This document shows positions 24,230 through 33,488 of a DNA stretch of 64,000 nt, in pieces; positions within the stretch are counted from its first letter, which is position 1, and every line of letters begins with the position of its first letter. The position numbers were made by a program, and so were the translations under genes. This stretch comes from an uncultured Prevotella sp. GTDB lineage: Bacteria; Bacteroidota; Bacteroidia; Bacteroidales; Bacteroidaceae. The notes beneath the pieces are model-generated. The model was not told the origin of the DNA, made no database searches, and saw nothing but the letters and a program-made list of their open reading frames with translations. The DNA is taken from NCBI GenBank assembly GCA_905233425.1, contig CAJOEC010000053.1, positions 27,681-91,680 of the forward strand, in the 5' to 3' direction.

Positions 24230-24403
24230 ATGCGGGCGAGGGAAATCGTGCTTTTTCACATTCTTTCGTATGAAACATGACTTCCATTTACCAAACGCCA
24301 TACTTAAAACCTGAGTTCGGGATAACTTTAGGTAAAGCAAGCACATGCACCCCTATCTGTCTATAGGCATACATACTTTTGTGGAGAAAAGTTTTTAAAA
24401 ACA

Positions 24404-24802
24404 CTATACATTCTTACATTTTTAATGTAATTGACTAAATATAAATGGTTTAGGTAATGTATAGAGCATACACAATTGATGAGCTCTATACACAAATTGA
24501 GAGAAGACGTAGGATAATAGCCACAATAGCGTATCTAAGCATCAGATAGTCAGGCAGTAACCCAACAATTGCTCCGTGGAAGCAAACTGTTTCAAAAACT
24601 GACACAAAGGCCGGTTGTTTTCACCTTTCAGGCCAGTCGTTTTCCATATTCTCCTCCGTTATGTTTGTTGAGTTCCCCCGTTTGTTTGATGATAAAGCCC
24701 GTTCTATTGTCCATGTATAGACGAGACATAAAATGTATAGTCTATACATCATATAACACTCTGTGTATATGTGAGTTATGATAAAAATGTAGGAATGTAT
24801 AG
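24404..24802. promoter_or_regulatory. Cluster of ATGTATAG boxes (candidate operator array)
   Basis: The octamer ATGTATAG or its complement occurs exactly six times: 24404, 24457, 24713, 24733, 24742 and 24795. A near match lies at 24486. The 24733 and 24742 copies form a perfect 17-bp palindrome (ATGTATAGTCTATACAT). Chance would give almost none in 400 bp. The cluster lies between the hsdM promoter and the HigBA genes, so it probably binds a dimeric regulator controlling one of them. The rest of the 24130-25089 gap is AT-rich and holds no clear gene beyond one tiny ORF. Confidence 0.5.
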
Positions 24803-24880
24803 AGAAATCGAAAAAAATCTGTGAGAAAATTTGCACTATATATAGAAATCTCGTGGCAACTTTGTATATAACGGGGAACT

Positions 24881-25003
24881 ATGAACAGGGTGCAACTGCG
24901 CGACTATATCATCGAGCACAAACTGACCGACGATTTCTGGAGCGGAAAGATTGCGGCAGAGTGCCGGCCTGTTTGCCGCATTATTGTTAGTGGCGTAAAA
25001 TGA
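24881..25003 (+). CDS. Small ORF of 40 codons, doubtful
   Basis: It reads MNRVQLRDYIIEHKLTDDFW then SGKIAAECRPVCRIIVSGVK. The amino-acid mix is protein-like and the ORF starts shortly after a weak TTTG-type box, but I recognise no family. It could be a remnant of a longer gene lost from this spacer. Confidence 0.3.
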   Translation: MNRVQLRDYIIEHKLTDDFWSGKIAAECRPVCRIIVSGVK

Positions 25004-25103
25004 AACGAAACGTTATAGTATTAGAGGGACACGATGTATGATGTTATAAGTTAAAAAGTGATAATTATCCTGCAAGATATTCCCGCTTTTGGGAATTTTA
25101 CTT

Positions 25104-25111
25104 TATATTTG
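25104..25111 (+). promoter_or_regulatory. -7 box for higBA
   Basis: TATATTTG lies 22 bp before the HigB ATG. A small inverted repeat (TTCCCGCTTTTGGGAA) just upstream could be the antitoxin operator. Confidence 0.55.
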
Positions 25112-25133
25112 CAAGCAAAATCACGACATTAAG

Positions 25134-25454
25134 ATGAAAATAGTCTTTGAGGACACGGACTTAGAAGAGCTGATCACGACGGGGCGTAACAGTAAATACA
25201 AGAAGTACACCCGTAATGCGAAGTTCATGAAGGCACTCGCAACCGCATACAACTACATGCGACTGGTTGATGTGGCAAACGAACTGCGAGCAATCTCTTT
25301 CCTTCACTACGAACAACTGGCAGGGACTAATGGAATGAGTTCCATCCGGGTGGTCAATGGAATGGTGGAGCGAATCCTTTTTAGAGAATTTGACGGTGGA
25401 ATAAGTATAACAGTTTTAAGTTTAGACGATACGCATTATGGCAACAAAAAATGA
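25134..25454 (+). CDS. higB: HigB-type toxin (RelE-like mRNA interferase)
   Basis: A 106-aa protein; I chose the ATG at 25134 because the promoter -7 box overlaps the longer ORF's start region. MKIVFEDTDLEELITTGRNS is followed by KKYTRNAKFMKAL and a C-terminal strand ERILFREFDGGISITVLSLD, the fold of small RelE/HigB toxins. Such toxins cut mRNA on the ribosome. The order toxin first, antitoxin second, with 17-bp overlap, is typical of HigBA. The pair lies next to the R-M locus, a common place for addiction modules. Confidence 0.78.
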   Translation: MKIVFEDTDLEELITTGRNSKYKKYTRNAKFMKALATAYNYMRLVDVANELRAISFLHYEQLAGTNGMSSIRVVNGMVERILFREFDGGISITVLSLDDTHYGNKK

Positions 25455-25809
25455 GAATCCTGCACCCTTCATGGCAGTGCACCCTGGTATGATGATTAAA
25501 CCAGAACTGGAGGAACGCGGAATCAGTCAGAAGGATTACGCCAAGATGGTTGGCATTCAGGCATCACATCTGAGCGAGGTGCTGAACGGCAAGCGTGCAC
25601 TTACTACTGACTTGGCCGTAAAGATTGAGTCGACCATTGGCTTGCCAGCTAAAATTCTGTTGTCTGCACAAACGCAGTATGAACTTGAGTCTGCTAGTGC
25701 AACAAGTGAGAGCAAAGAGAAAGAGACTGTTGCAATCACCATTCCTATTGGCGATCGCAATCTGCTTCGTGAGATAGTACGAAGATTCGGATGGATAGGT
25801 ATGTTCTAA
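25438..25809 (+). CDS. higA: HigA-type antitoxin, XRE family
   Basis: A 123-aa protein with the HigA opening HPGMMIKPELEERGISQKDY and a helix-turn-helix (AKMVGIQASHLSEVLNGKRA, about residues 36-55). It should neutralise HigB and repress its own promoter. The C-terminal third (IPIGDRNLLREIVRRFGWIG) is longer than the minimal antitoxin and may be the toxin-binding part. It overlaps the toxin gene by 17 bp in another frame. Confidence 0.85.
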   Translation: MATKNENPAPFMAVHPGMMIKPELEERGISQKDYAKMVGIQASHLSEVLNGKRALTTDLAVKIESTIGLPAKILLSAQTQYELESASATSESKEKETVAITIPIGDRNLLREIVRRFGWIGMF

Positions 25810-25955
25810 GTCCCCGCGTTTTACGTGGGTCATTACAGATAGTCATTATCCCTTTGAAGAATTTGTCCCCGCTAACCAATAACGAGGGACTATGAATAGA
25901 TTTATGGTGAGACCATCGTGGCCCGATAACAAAGATTTAATATATTTGTTCTGAT

Positions 25956-26795
25956 ATGGGAAAAATAATTGGAATTGACGTGGGCATATCGACCACGAAG
26001 ATTGTGGGGCTGCGCGACGGCAAGCCGTCGATGCCCCTTCGTATCACCGCCACCGACCCCATCACGTCGCTGTATGGGGCCTTTGGCAAGTATCTGCACG
26101 ACGGGAACATCCCGTTGAACGAGATTGAGCACGTGATGCTCACGGGCGTGGGGGCGGCTTACGTGAAGAACGATGTCTACGGCGTGCCCACAAGCCGCTG
26201 CGACGAGTTCATTGCCGACGCACTGGGCGCCCGCTACGAGTCGCACCTCGACCACGCGCTGGTGGTGTCGATGGGTACGGGCACCTCTTTCGTGCTGTGC
26301 CACGGCGAGGACATACGCCACATAGGCGGCATAGGCATAGGCGGAGGAACACTGCAAGGACTGTCACGCATCATGCTCAACACCAGTGACATAAAGCAGG
26401 TGTCGGCAATGGCCATGCAGGGCGACATCAGCCACATCAACCTGCTCATAGGCGACATCTCGGCACAGCCGTTGCCCGGTCTGCCCATGGAGGCCACAGC
26501 AAGCATTTTCGCCCGCGCACACAACGATGCGTCGAAGGAGGACATCGCCTGCGGAATCATCTCTATGGTGCTGCAGAGCATCGGCTCGGCGGCGGTGCTT
26601 GCCGCGCAGGGAACAGACTGCCGCGACATGGTGCTCATAGGTAACCTCTCCTTGCTTCCTCAGTGCAAGGACATCTTCCCCGCATTGGAGAAGCTATACA
26701 AGGTGCGCTTCCACATTCCAAAATATTCGGAATACTGCACGGCCATAGGGGCTGCACTGGCACATTCTGCCAAGGATACAGCCAGCGTCAGCTAA
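25956..26795 (+). CDS. coaW: Type II pantothenate kinase
   Basis: A 279-aa ASKHA-fold kinase. It shows IGIDVGISTTKIVGL (phosphate-binding loop), the acidic catalytic region IEHVMLTGVGAAYV, VVSMGTGTSFVL and the glycine-rich GGIGIGGGTLQGLSRIML characteristic of PanK-II. It phosphorylates pantothenate, the first step of CoA synthesis. It stands alone on the plus strand with a TATATTTG box about 15 bp before the start. Type II enzymes are usually less sensitive to CoA feedback than type I. The family resemblance is strong over the full length. Confidence 0.85.
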   Translation: MGKIIGIDVGISTTKIVGLRDGKPSMPLRITATDPITSLYGAFGKYLHDGNIPLNEIEHVMLTGVGAAYVKNDVYGVPTSRCDEFIADALGARYESHLDHALVVSMGTGTSFVLCHGEDIRHIGGIGIGGGTLQGLSRIMLNTSDIKQVSAMAMQGDISHINLLIGDISAQPLPGLPMEATASIFARAHNDASKEDIACGIISMVLQSIGSAAVLAAQGTDCRDMVLIGNLSLLPQCKDIFPALEKLYKVRFHIPKYSEYCTAIGAALAHSAKDTASVS

Positions 26796-26814
26796 TGCCA
26801 GCCATCGGTGACCT

Positions 26815-27777
26815 TCACAACAGCAGCGTGGCTATCAGCGGGATGGTCAGCATGGAGAGCAGGGTGGTGATGAACGTCACCTCGGTAATCATCGTGGTGT
26901 CACGCCCGTATCGCAGGCAGAGGATAGTGCCGTATGTGGCCACGGGCATGGCAATGACCAGAGTGTTGATATTTACCACATATTCGGAGAATCCCATGGC
27001 CATGGTGAGGGCATAGACGGCTATGGGCAGCAGCACGAGACGGAAGAGCGTAGTGACGTAGACCGTAGTGTTGCCGAGCATGGTGCGCAGCGAGAGGTGC
27101 GACATCGACGAGCCGATGATGAGTAGTGCCGCCGGGACGGTGATGTTGCCGAGCATCGTCAGCGGCTGGCTGACGTAGGCGGGTATGCCGTCAATCTCAA
27201 GTGCCACTATAGCCATGGTAAGGTAGGCGGCAATCATCGGCGTGCTGTAGAGTACTTTTTTCTGGAACCGTCCGCTGTCGTTGTGCAGTGCGGTTGTTTC
27301 TATCGTGGCGGCGGGTATTTGCAGGCCACGCCCGATTATGAGGATGGTACCTACGGTGAACACCGCAAACGTGTTCACGACATTGAGGACGGCGGCATAG
27401 AACACTGCCTCATGGCCGAAGATAGAGTCGACCACGGGATAGCCCATGAACCCCACATTGCCGAACATCAGGGCAAAGCCTATGGCTCCCTCGTCATCGC
27501 GCCGACGTGTCAGCCATCGCGGAACGATAAAAGCCACTGCCGTAAGCACGGCGTAGGTAATGACGCTTATTGCCAGCAAAGGCAGGATGAAACGCCGGTC
27601 GGGCAAGGTGCCCGTCATGGCCGACGAGAGGATGAGCGCCGGGCAGGTGATGTTGATGACGAGACGTGACAGCTGACGGTCGAAGTCGCCACCAAGATAG
27701 CCCAGCTTGCCCGCTACGTAGCCCACAATGACAAGGGCGAACAATGTCAGCATTACTGTTATCATAATGATTCTCAA
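26815..27777 (-). CDS. AEC family transporter
   Basis: A 320-aa membrane protein with about ten hydrophobic segments in two halves. It opens with IMITVMLTLFALVIVGYVAG. The conserved region NITCPALILSSAM and the second-half counterpart GNITVPAALLIIGSSMSHL fit auxin-efflux-carrier type transporters, which often move small organic acids or amino acids. The substrate cannot be deduced. It converges with the pantothenate kinase gene (19-bp gap) without an obvious terminator. Confidence 0.85.
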   Translation of the reverse strand: MRIIMITVMLTLFALVIVGYVAGKLGYLGGDFDRQLSRLVINITCPALILSSAMTGTLPDRRFILPLLAISVITYAVLTAVAFIVPRWLTRRRDDEGAIGFALMFGNVGFMGYPVVDSIFGHEAVFYAAVLNVVNTFAVFTVGTILIIGRGLQIPAATIETTALHNDSGRFQKKVLYSTPMIAAYLTMAIVALEIDGIPAYVSQPLTMLGNITVPAALLIIGSSMSHLSLRTMLGNTTVYVTTLFRLVLLPIAVYALTMAMGFSEYVVNINTLVIAMPVATYGTILCLRYGRDTTMITEVTFITTLLSMLTIPLIATLLL

Positions 27778-27874
27778 TATTAACGAACTTTATATACGTA
27801 TATGACACATTTGTTACCTGTATTTGCCTGGCATTAGGCCGTAGCTATCCGGAAAAATATTCCATGACTAACAC

Positions 27875-27903
27875 AAAAACCCGCTGAAAAATCAACGGGT
27901 TCT
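27875..27903 (-). terminator. Terminator of tmRNA
   Basis: On the minus strand AACCCG and CGGGTT pair around a 12-base loop, followed by TTTTTG. It lies 12 bp past the tmRNA 3' end. Confidence 0.75.
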
Positions 27904-27914
27904 ATTGTTGGGTG

Positions 27915-28310
27915 TGGAGCTGGAGGGAGTCGAACCCTCGTCCGCACGAGGAAACCATACGCTTTCTACACGCTTATTCCAGACTATGTTTTCGTGCCGT
28001 GGCAAGACCTGGACCACCAACCGCGACCTTATCTCCTAAAACTTCATCACGGCATCGGAGCCTGACGTGACTATTTCCGATTTACCTGCGCCGCCTTGTC
28101 CTCAGATTCGGAACCACACCCTTGGGGCGACGTCTCGTTCCTCTACCTTGTAGTGGAATTAAGCCAGTAGTCTACTGTACTTCGACTAGGCAGCGAGAGC
28201 ATACTCGTTGTTGCCAATTAATTTTTCGACCGAAGAGATTATGGAGCCTACAGTCGCCGCTCCGCGTGCTTACGTACCATCTCATCTCGCCGTCAAATCC
28301 AGTCAACCCC
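27915..28310 (-). ncRNA. ssrA: Transfer-messenger RNA
   Basis: The minus strand starts GGGGTTGACTGGATTTGACG and ends GGTTCGACTCCCTCCAGCTC plus CA. These 5' and 3' ends form the tRNA-like acceptor and T arm of tmRNA. The tag frame (28186-28215) reads GGC AAC AAC GAG TAT GCT CTC GCT GCC TAG, i.e. GNNEYALAA with the usual proteolysis signal ALAA. It frees stalled ribosomes and marks the unfinished protein for degradation. The final CCA appears not to be fully encoded. Confidence 0.96.
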
Positions 28311-28368
28311 ATCTTATTCTACGTGTAGTTGCCGGACACCGTGCGTGGTGTCGATGTCTTAGCGTTTG

Positions 28369-28399
28369 CAAAAGTACTTCTTATTCCTGAAAGCACAAA
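28369..28399 (-). promoter_or_regulatory. Promoter of tmRNA
   Basis: On the minus strand there is TTTG, 19 bases, then TACTTTTG. Transcription would begin about 50 nt before the mature 5' end, so a short precursor must be trimmed. Confidence 0.75.
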
Positions 28400-28491
28400 A
28401 GATTTTAACACAGTTTAATATTCAACCATTAAAAAACATTAAAGTTTTGCTTCTTGAACGTGTTTTCGAAGTGTTTTTCGCAGAAAATGGC

Positions 28492-28499
28492 TACCTTTG
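28492..28499 (+). promoter_or_regulatory. -7 box of rplU-rpmA
   Basis: TACCTTTG, 127 bp before the rplU start. The leader between them contains GGGGTTTTTCC-like and purine-rich stretches but no clear riboswitch. Confidence 0.6.
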
Positions 28500-28626
28500 C
28501 AGTCCGAAAACGCAAAACCACAAGAAAAAGAGAAAGAATGAGAGTCCGTGGGGGCTGGGTTAAGTGTGTACGGACGTGCACCGCCTCGCGGAAAAACCCC
28601 TAAAAAACAATACAATAAAAAGAACA

Positions 28627-28944
28627 ATGTACGCAATTGTTGAGATTCAGGGTCAGCAGTTCAAGGCCGAGGAAGGCAAGAAGCTCTTCGTTCACCACAT
28701 CAAGGACGTGGAGGTCGGCAAGACTGTTGAATTTGACAAAGTGCTGCTCGTAGATGCCGACGGCACGGTCACGGTAGGCTCACCCACCGTAGAGGGAGCA
28801 AAAGTAGTAGTAGAAGTGTTGAACCCGCTGGTGAAGGGCGACAAGGTCATCGTTTTCAAGATGAAGCGCCGCAAGGACTCCCGCAAGCGCAACGGCCATC
28901 GCGAGCAGTTCACACAGGTTGAAGTTAAACAAGTAATCGCTTAA
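28627..28944 (+). CDS. rplU: 50S ribosomal protein L21
   Basis: A 105-aa protein from the ATG at 28627: [20 protein letters not shown] and the C-terminal [17 protein letters not shown], the RNA-binding L21 signature. The longer ORF start at 28564 lies in the leader and is rejected. L21 binds 23S rRNA near L20. It is followed after 14 bp by rpmA, the near-universal order. Confidence 0.97.
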   Translation: MYAIVEIQGQQFKAEEGKKLFVHHIKDVEVGKTVEFDKVLLVDADGTVTVGSPTVEGAKVVVEVLNPLVKGDKVIVFKMKRRKDSRKRNGHREQFTQVEVKQVIA

Positions 28945-28958
28945 AGGAGGACAGAATT

Positions 28959-29219
28959 ATGGCACATAAAAAAGGTGTAGGTAGTTCGAAGAACGGGCGC
29001 GAGAGCGCAGCCCAGCGACTTGGAGTGAAAATTTGGGGCGGCCAGAAATGCCTTGCCGGCAACATCATCGTTCGCCAGCGCGGCACCAAGCACAACCCGG
29101 GATCGGGCGTGGCCATCGGAAAGGATGACACCCTCTATGCTCTTATCGACGGCACAGTGAATTTCCACAAGGGGAAACGCGACAAGAGCGTCGTTTCAGT
29201 AATTCCAGCTGAGGCTTAA
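28959..29219 (+). CDS. rpmA: 50S ribosomal protein L27
   Basis: An 86-aa protein starting [20 protein letters not shown], then [20 protein letters not shown], the standard L27 sequence. Its N-terminal tail reaches the peptidyl-transferase centre. There is no Firmicutes-type cleaved N-terminal extension. A strong AAAGGAGG site precedes the ATG. Confidence 0.98.
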   Translation: MAHKKGVGSSKNGRESAAQRLGVKIWGGQKCLAGNIIVRQRGTKHNPGSGVAIGKDDTLYALIDGTVNFHKGKRDKSVVSVIPAEA

Positions 29220-29266
29220 ACACAAACACACTTACAAACAAAAAACTTACTTCCAAACAAACACAG

Positions 29267-29300
29267 AACCCTGCTTCCCCACGGAGGCAGGGTTTCTGCT
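29267..29300 (+). terminator. Terminator of rplU-rpmA
   Basis: AACCCTGC pairs with GCAGGGTT, extended by TCC/GGA, and is followed by a short T run. Confidence 0.75.
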
Positions 29301-29302
29301 TA

Positions 29303-29364
29303 TAACGTCACTCAACTCTGAACACTCAACGTTTTAGAAGTAACGTCACTCAACTCTGAACACT
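29303..29364. repeat. Direct repeat, 24 bp twice
   Basis: TAACGTCACTCAACTCTGAA plus CACT occurs at 29303-29326 and 29341-29364, followed by degenerate partial copies. It lies between the terminator and the rmlA promoter. Confidence 0.75.
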
Positions 29365-29399
29365 AAACTCTCAACATTGTGCAAAAAAAATCAAAAAAC

Positions 29400-29431
29400 T
29401 TTGGAGTTTTCAACACTTATTAGTACCTTTG
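29400..29431 (+). promoter_or_regulatory. Promoter of rmlA
   Basis: There is TTTG, 20 bases, then TACCTTTG, a textbook Bacteroidetes promoter 30 bp before the ATG. Confidence 0.8.
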
Positions 29432-29460
29432 CACACCAAATATAACGTTATATCATTTTT

Positions 29461-30336
29461 ATGAAAGGAATTGTACTGGCTGGTGGGAGCGGGACACGCC
29501 TCTACCCGATTACCAAAGGAGTGAGCAAACAGCTCATCCCCATTTTCGACAAGCCAATGATTTACTACCCAATCTCAGCCCTTATGCTGGCTGGAATACG
29601 CGAGATACTCATCATCTCGACCCCCTATGACCTGCCCGCATTCAAGCGTCTCCTTGGCGACGGCGCCGAACTGGGCGTGAGGTTCGAATATGCAGAGCAG
29701 CCATCACCCGACGGACTGGCCCAAGCATTTATCATAGGTGAGAAATTCATTGGCGACGACTGCGCCTGCCTCGTGCTGGGCGACAACATCTTCTACGGCT
29801 CAGGATTCACCGGCCTGCTCAAGCAGAGCGTTGAGAATGCCGAGAAACACGGCCTGGCAACAGTGTTCGGTTACTACGTAAACGACCCGGAACGCTACGG
29901 AGTGGCTGAGTTCGACAGCGAGGGCAACTGCCTCAGCATTGAGGAGAAACCCGAAAAGCCCAAGTCGAACTACGCCGTCGTGGGACTCTATTTCTACCCC
30001 AACAGCGTGGTGGAGATAGCGAAGAACATAAAGCCCAGCGCACGCGGTGAACTGGAGATAACCACCGTGAACCAAGAGTATCTGGCCCAGCACAAGCTGA
30101 AAGTGCAGACACTGCAGCGAGGGTTCGCCTGGCTCGACACCGGCACACACGACTCTTTGGCCGAGGCATCGACGTTCATCGAGGTGATAGAGAAAAGGCA
30201 GGGTCTGAAAGTCGCCTGCCTCGAGGAAATTGCGTTCAAGAGAGGGTGGATAAACAAAGAACAGCTCAGACAGCTGGCTCTGCCCATGCAGAAGAACGAC
30301 TATGGGAAATACCTCATTCAGCTGGCAGACAGCTGA
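29461..30336 (+). CDS. rmlA: Glucose-1-phosphate thymidylyltransferase
   Basis: A 291-aa nucleotidyltransferase. [20 protein letters not shown] binds dTTP, followed by [17 protein letters not shown], then [13 protein letters not shown] with the catalytic Asp, [20 protein letters not shown], and [13 protein letters not shown] near the end. It makes dTDP-glucose, the first step to dTDP-rhamnose and other deoxysugars for surface polysaccharides. The rest of the rml set is not in the window. A capsule-type tyrosine kinase follows 67 bp later, so this is probably part of an exopolysaccharide programme. Confidence 0.95.
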   Translation: MKGIVLAGGSGTRLYPITKGVSKQLIPIFDKPMIYYPISALMLAGIREILIISTPYDLPAFKRLLGDGAELGVRFEYAEQPSPDGLAQAFIIGEKFIGDDCACLVLGDNIFYGSGFTGLLKQSVENAEKHGLATVFGYYVNDPERYGVAEFDSEGNCLSIEEKPEKPKSNYAVVGLYFYPNSVVEIAKNIKPSARGELEITTVNQEYLAQHKLKVQTLQRGFAWLDTGTHDSLAEASTFIEVIEKRQGLKVACLEEIAFKRGWINKEQLRQLALPMQKNDYGKYLIQLADS

Positions 30337-30403
30337 ACAATCACCACATTATTATATTATATAGAGTATTAACAGAAAAACAAATAAGGCCATTTTAATC
30401 AGT

Positions 30404-32944
30404 ATGGAAGAAAACAAGAGAAATGAGGCTATAGCCGAAGAATTAGAGAGCAGAAACTTGAAAGAGGAGGAGTCCTCATTCGACATCAAAACCATTTTCA
30501 CGCTCGTTGTGCTCAACTGGCAGTGGTTCCTGCTGTCGATGTTCATCTTCGTTTGCGGCTCACTCATCTATCTGCGCTACGCATCGCCCGTCTACCAGGT
30601 GTCGGCGAAGATGCTTATCAAGGACGAGGTGCAGAACCGAGGACGAAGCGGACAGATGCTTGCTAACATGCAAGACCTGGGATTCGTGACCAACTCCACC
30701 GGTATAGACAACGAAATAGAAATCCTCAAGTCGAGGGTGCTGGCTTTAGAGGCAGTGAAAGACTTGAAACTATACGTTGAGTACCACAGTGAGGGAAAAA
30801 TCAAGAAAATGCTCATGTACAAGTACCAGCCTATTAGCGCCGACCTCGACGCGGAGCATCTTGCAGCCCTCGACAAAGCCTACGGCAGCTTCACATTCAA
30901 GCTGAAGAAGTCCGGCGGCAGCTACGAGGTGGACGGGGCTGACTTCAAAGGTTCGTTCAAGACCCTGCCCGCAGCATTGAAGACACCTTACGGCACCATC
31001 ACATTCACGAAGAACATGGCTTACGAACAGGCCATGGCTGAGATAAGGCTGGGAATGTCGAAAGAAAAGGCAGACGAGAAGAAAGACGACCTCAACCAAA
31101 CGCTGATCATCACAATAAAGTCGCCAACATTAGTGGCTACAAAGTATGCCGGGGCTTTGAGCGTCGAGCCGACAACGAAGCTCACATCGATAGCACTGCT
31201 GACGATAAAAGACCAGAGTCCGGAACGTGCGTATGACTACCTGAAGCAGCTGGCTCTGTGCTATAACCGTCAGGCCAACGCCGACAAGAACGAGATAGCC
31301 TACAAGACAGAGGAGTTCATCAACTCACGATTAGAGAAGATTACTGCCGAACTGGGTGCCACCGAGAGCGAGCTGGAGTCGTACAAGCGCAACAACAACC
31401 TGGTGCAGATACGTATTGACGCCACACAGACCATGACCCAGGCCAACCAGTACTACGGACAGCTCATGCAGGCAAACACGCAGTTGCAGATTCTCGACGA
31501 GCTGCGCCGCCACATCGACAACCCGGCAAACAAATACCAGATTATCCCATCCAACGTAGGACTTAGCGATGCCGCATCGTCGTCGCTCATATCCCAGTAC
31601 AACAAGACCGTGCTCGACCGCAACCGCCTACTCGCCTCGGCATCGGAGAACTCACCGTTAGTCATGGCACAGACCAGCATTCTCGACCAGTTGGAGGGAA
31701 GTATCCAGGAAGCCCTGCGACAGGCACGCCGCACTGCCGACATCCAGCAGCAGAGCATACAACGCCAGTACGATGAGTTCCAGGCACGTATTGCCAACAC
31801 ACCGGAACAGGAGCGCATCCTCACCCAGATTGGACGTCAGCAGGAGATTAAGTCGGGACTCTACCTCATGCTGCTCCAGAAACGTGAGGAGAACAGCATA
31901 TCGCTTGCCGCCACTGCCGACAAGGGTAAGCTGATTGACGACCCTGTCATGGGTGGCAAGGTAAGTCCGAAGAGCTCCATCATCATGCTTGCAGCCATAG
32001 TGCTCGGATTCGCATTTCCTCTGCTCATCGCCTATGTCATCCAGTTGCTCAGATATAAGATCGAGGGACACGAAGACGTGGCTAAGCTCACCAACCTGCC
32101 CATCATCGCCGACGTGGCTGTGGCAAGCGAGGCCGTCAAGGATAAAGCGGGCATCGTGGTGCGCGAGAACCAGAACAACCAGATTGACGAGATATTCCGA
32201 TCAATGCGTACAAACATACAGTTCATGATGTCGGAAGGACAGAAAGTCATACTCTTCACATCGGCAACGTCGGGAGAGGGAAAGACGTTCAACGCAGCAA
32301 ACCTCGCCGTCAGCTTCGCACTGTTAGGCAAGAAGGTCATACTGCTGGGTCTCGACATTCGTAAGCCGGCTCTGGGACGCCTGTTCGACATCACCGACCG
32401 ACAGGCCGGTATCACCACACTGCTCGTCAAGGAGCACGTGACCGAAACCGACCTGAACTCACAGATACGCCCGTCGGGAGTGAACGATAACCTCGACCTG
32501 CTCCTCGCCGGTCCGGTTCCGCCAAACCCAACCGAGCTGCTCGCAAAGAAAAACGTCGGCGAAATCATCGACATGCTCACCAAGGAATACGACTATGTCA
32601 TTCTCGACACCGCTCCTATCGGACTTGTCACCGATACGCTGCAGATTGGCAAGTATGCCGACGTGACATGCTTCGTATGCCGCTCAGACTACACCCCGAA
32701 GGCCAGCTTCGGCATCATCAACTCGCTGCACGACGACAAGAAGCTGCCCAACATCTGTGTCGTCATCAACGGTATCGACATGTCGAAGAAGAAATACGGC
32801 TACTACTACGGCTACGGCAAGTATGGCAAGTACGGACGCTACGGCTACGGACGTTATGCCAGCAACTATGGTAACTACGGCTCGTATGGCAACTATGCCA
32901 ACAGCCACTATGGAAAGAAAGAGGATAACTCCATCAAACACTAA
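30404..32944 (+). CDS. Wzc-type polysaccharide chain-length regulator and tyrosine autokinase
   Basis: An 846-aa inner-membrane protein. TM1 is at about 35-60 (FLLSMFIFVCGSLIYL) with a Wzz domain after it. A long periplasmic coiled coil reaches about 480, a GNVR-like stretch (QERILTQIGRQQEIKSGLYL) leads to TM2 (IIMLAAIVLGFAFPLLIAYV), and the cytoplasmic BY-kinase follows. The kinase shows Walker A TSATSGEGKTFNAAN, Walker A' VILLGLDIRKPALG and Walker B DYVILDTAPIG. The tail is extremely tyrosine-rich (KYGYYYGYGKYGKYGRYGYG), the cluster that is phosphorylated in turn. It controls polymer length and export of capsule or exopolysaccharide. Confidence 0.93.
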   Translation: MEENKRNEAIAEELESRNLKEEESSFDIKTIFTLVVLNWQWFLLSMFIFVCGSLIYLRYASPVYQVSAKMLIKDEVQNRGRSGQMLANMQDLGFVTNSTGIDNEIEILKSRVLALEAVKDLKLYVEYHSEGKIKKMLMYKYQPISADLDAEHLAALDKAYGSFTFKLKKSGGSYEVDGADFKGSFKTLPAALKTPYGTITFTKNMAYEQAMAEIRLGMSKEKADEKKDDLNQTLIITIKSPTLVATKYAGALSVEPTTKLTSIALLTIKDQSPERAYDYLKQLALCYNRQANADKNEIAYKTEEFINSRLEKITAELGATESELESYKRNNNLVQIRIDATQTMTQANQYYGQLMQANTQLQILDELRRHIDNPANKYQIIPSNVGLSDAASSSLISQYNKTVLDRNRLLASASENSPLVMAQTSILDQLEGSIQEALRQARRTADIQQQSIQRQYDEFQARIANTPEQERILTQIGRQQEIKSGLYLMLLQKREENSISLAATADKGKLIDDPVMGGKVSPKSSIIMLAAIVLGFAFPLLIAYVIQLLRYKIEGHEDVAKLTNLPIIADVAVASEAVKDKAGIVVRENQNNQIDEIFRSMRTNIQFMMSEGQKVILFTSATSGEGKTFNAANLAVSFALLGKKVILLGLDIRKPALGRLFDITDRQAGITTLLVKEHVTETDLNSQIRPSGVNDNLDLLLAGPVPPNPTELLAKKNVGEIIDMLTKEYDYVILDTAPIGLVTDTLQIGKYADVTCFVCRSDYTPKASFGIINSLHDDKKLPNICVVINGIDMSKKKYGYYYGYGKYGKYGRYGYGRYASNYGNYGSYGNYANSHYGKKEDNSIKH

Positions 32945-32955
32945 GCCAGCCGAAG

Positions 32956-33402
32956 ATGACTATAGCAGTAGATTTCGACGGAACCATCGTAGAGCATCGC
33001 TATCCGGAAATAGGCGAAGAAAAGCCATTCGCCATTGAGACTCTGAAAATGCTTATCAAAGACCGCCACAAACTCATTCTGTGGACGGTTCGCACGGGAA
33101 AGCTGCTTGACGAGGCCGTGGAATGGTGCAGAGAGAGAGGGGTGGAGTTCTATGCCACCAACAAGGACTACCCGGAAGAGAAGCAGGAGAACAACCCAAC
33201 CTACACCCGGAAGCTCAACTCCATTGACTATTTCATCGACGACCGCAACATTGGAGGACTACCCGACTGGGGGACTATCTACCGCATGGTGTCACGCAAA
33301 AAGACATGGTATGACCTCATGGAGGAAGAGTTGCGCAGCGCATCCTTGACACCATACAAGGACGAACGCAACAAGAAGAACAAGCCCTGGTGGAAATTCT
33401 AA
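32956..33402 (+). CDS. HAD-superfamily hydrolase, small cytosolic type
   Basis: A 148-aa protein with the HAD nucleophile motif VDFDGTIVEH at the start, a motif II-like Thr/Ser in ILWTVRTGK, and the acidic motif DYFIDDRNIGG near residue 95. The cap domain is minimal. It follows the Wzc gene by 11 bp and is probably co-transcribed, so a phosphatase acting on a sugar phosphate or nucleotide of the polysaccharide pathway is plausible. The family fits; the substrate is inferred. Confidence 0.8.
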   Translation: MTIAVDFDGTIVEHRYPEIGEEKPFAIETLKMLIKDRHKLILWTVRTGKLLDEAVEWCRERGVEFYATNKDYPEEKQENNPTYTRKLNSIDYFIDDRNIGGLPDWGTIYRMVSRKKTWYDLMEEELRSASLTPYKDERNKKNKPWWKF

Positions 33403-33430
33403 ACCATTGATTTGGCAACAAGACCAAAAA

Positions 33431-33451
33431 GGCATCTTCGGATGCCTTTTT
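33431..33451 (+). terminator. Intrinsic terminator
   Basis: GGCATC, TTCG, GATGCC, then TTTTT: a tight UUCG tetraloop hairpin closing the rmlA-wzc-HAD unit. Confidence 0.9.
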
Positions 33452-33488
33452 CTGTTAAGGCAAAAACGACATTAAGTCTAATAACGAT

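Noticed and set aside
24621-24836. 71-aa minus-strand ORF in the hsdM-higB gap
   Set aside because: It crosses the ATGTATAG array, is low in complexity and has no family match; at best a gene relic.
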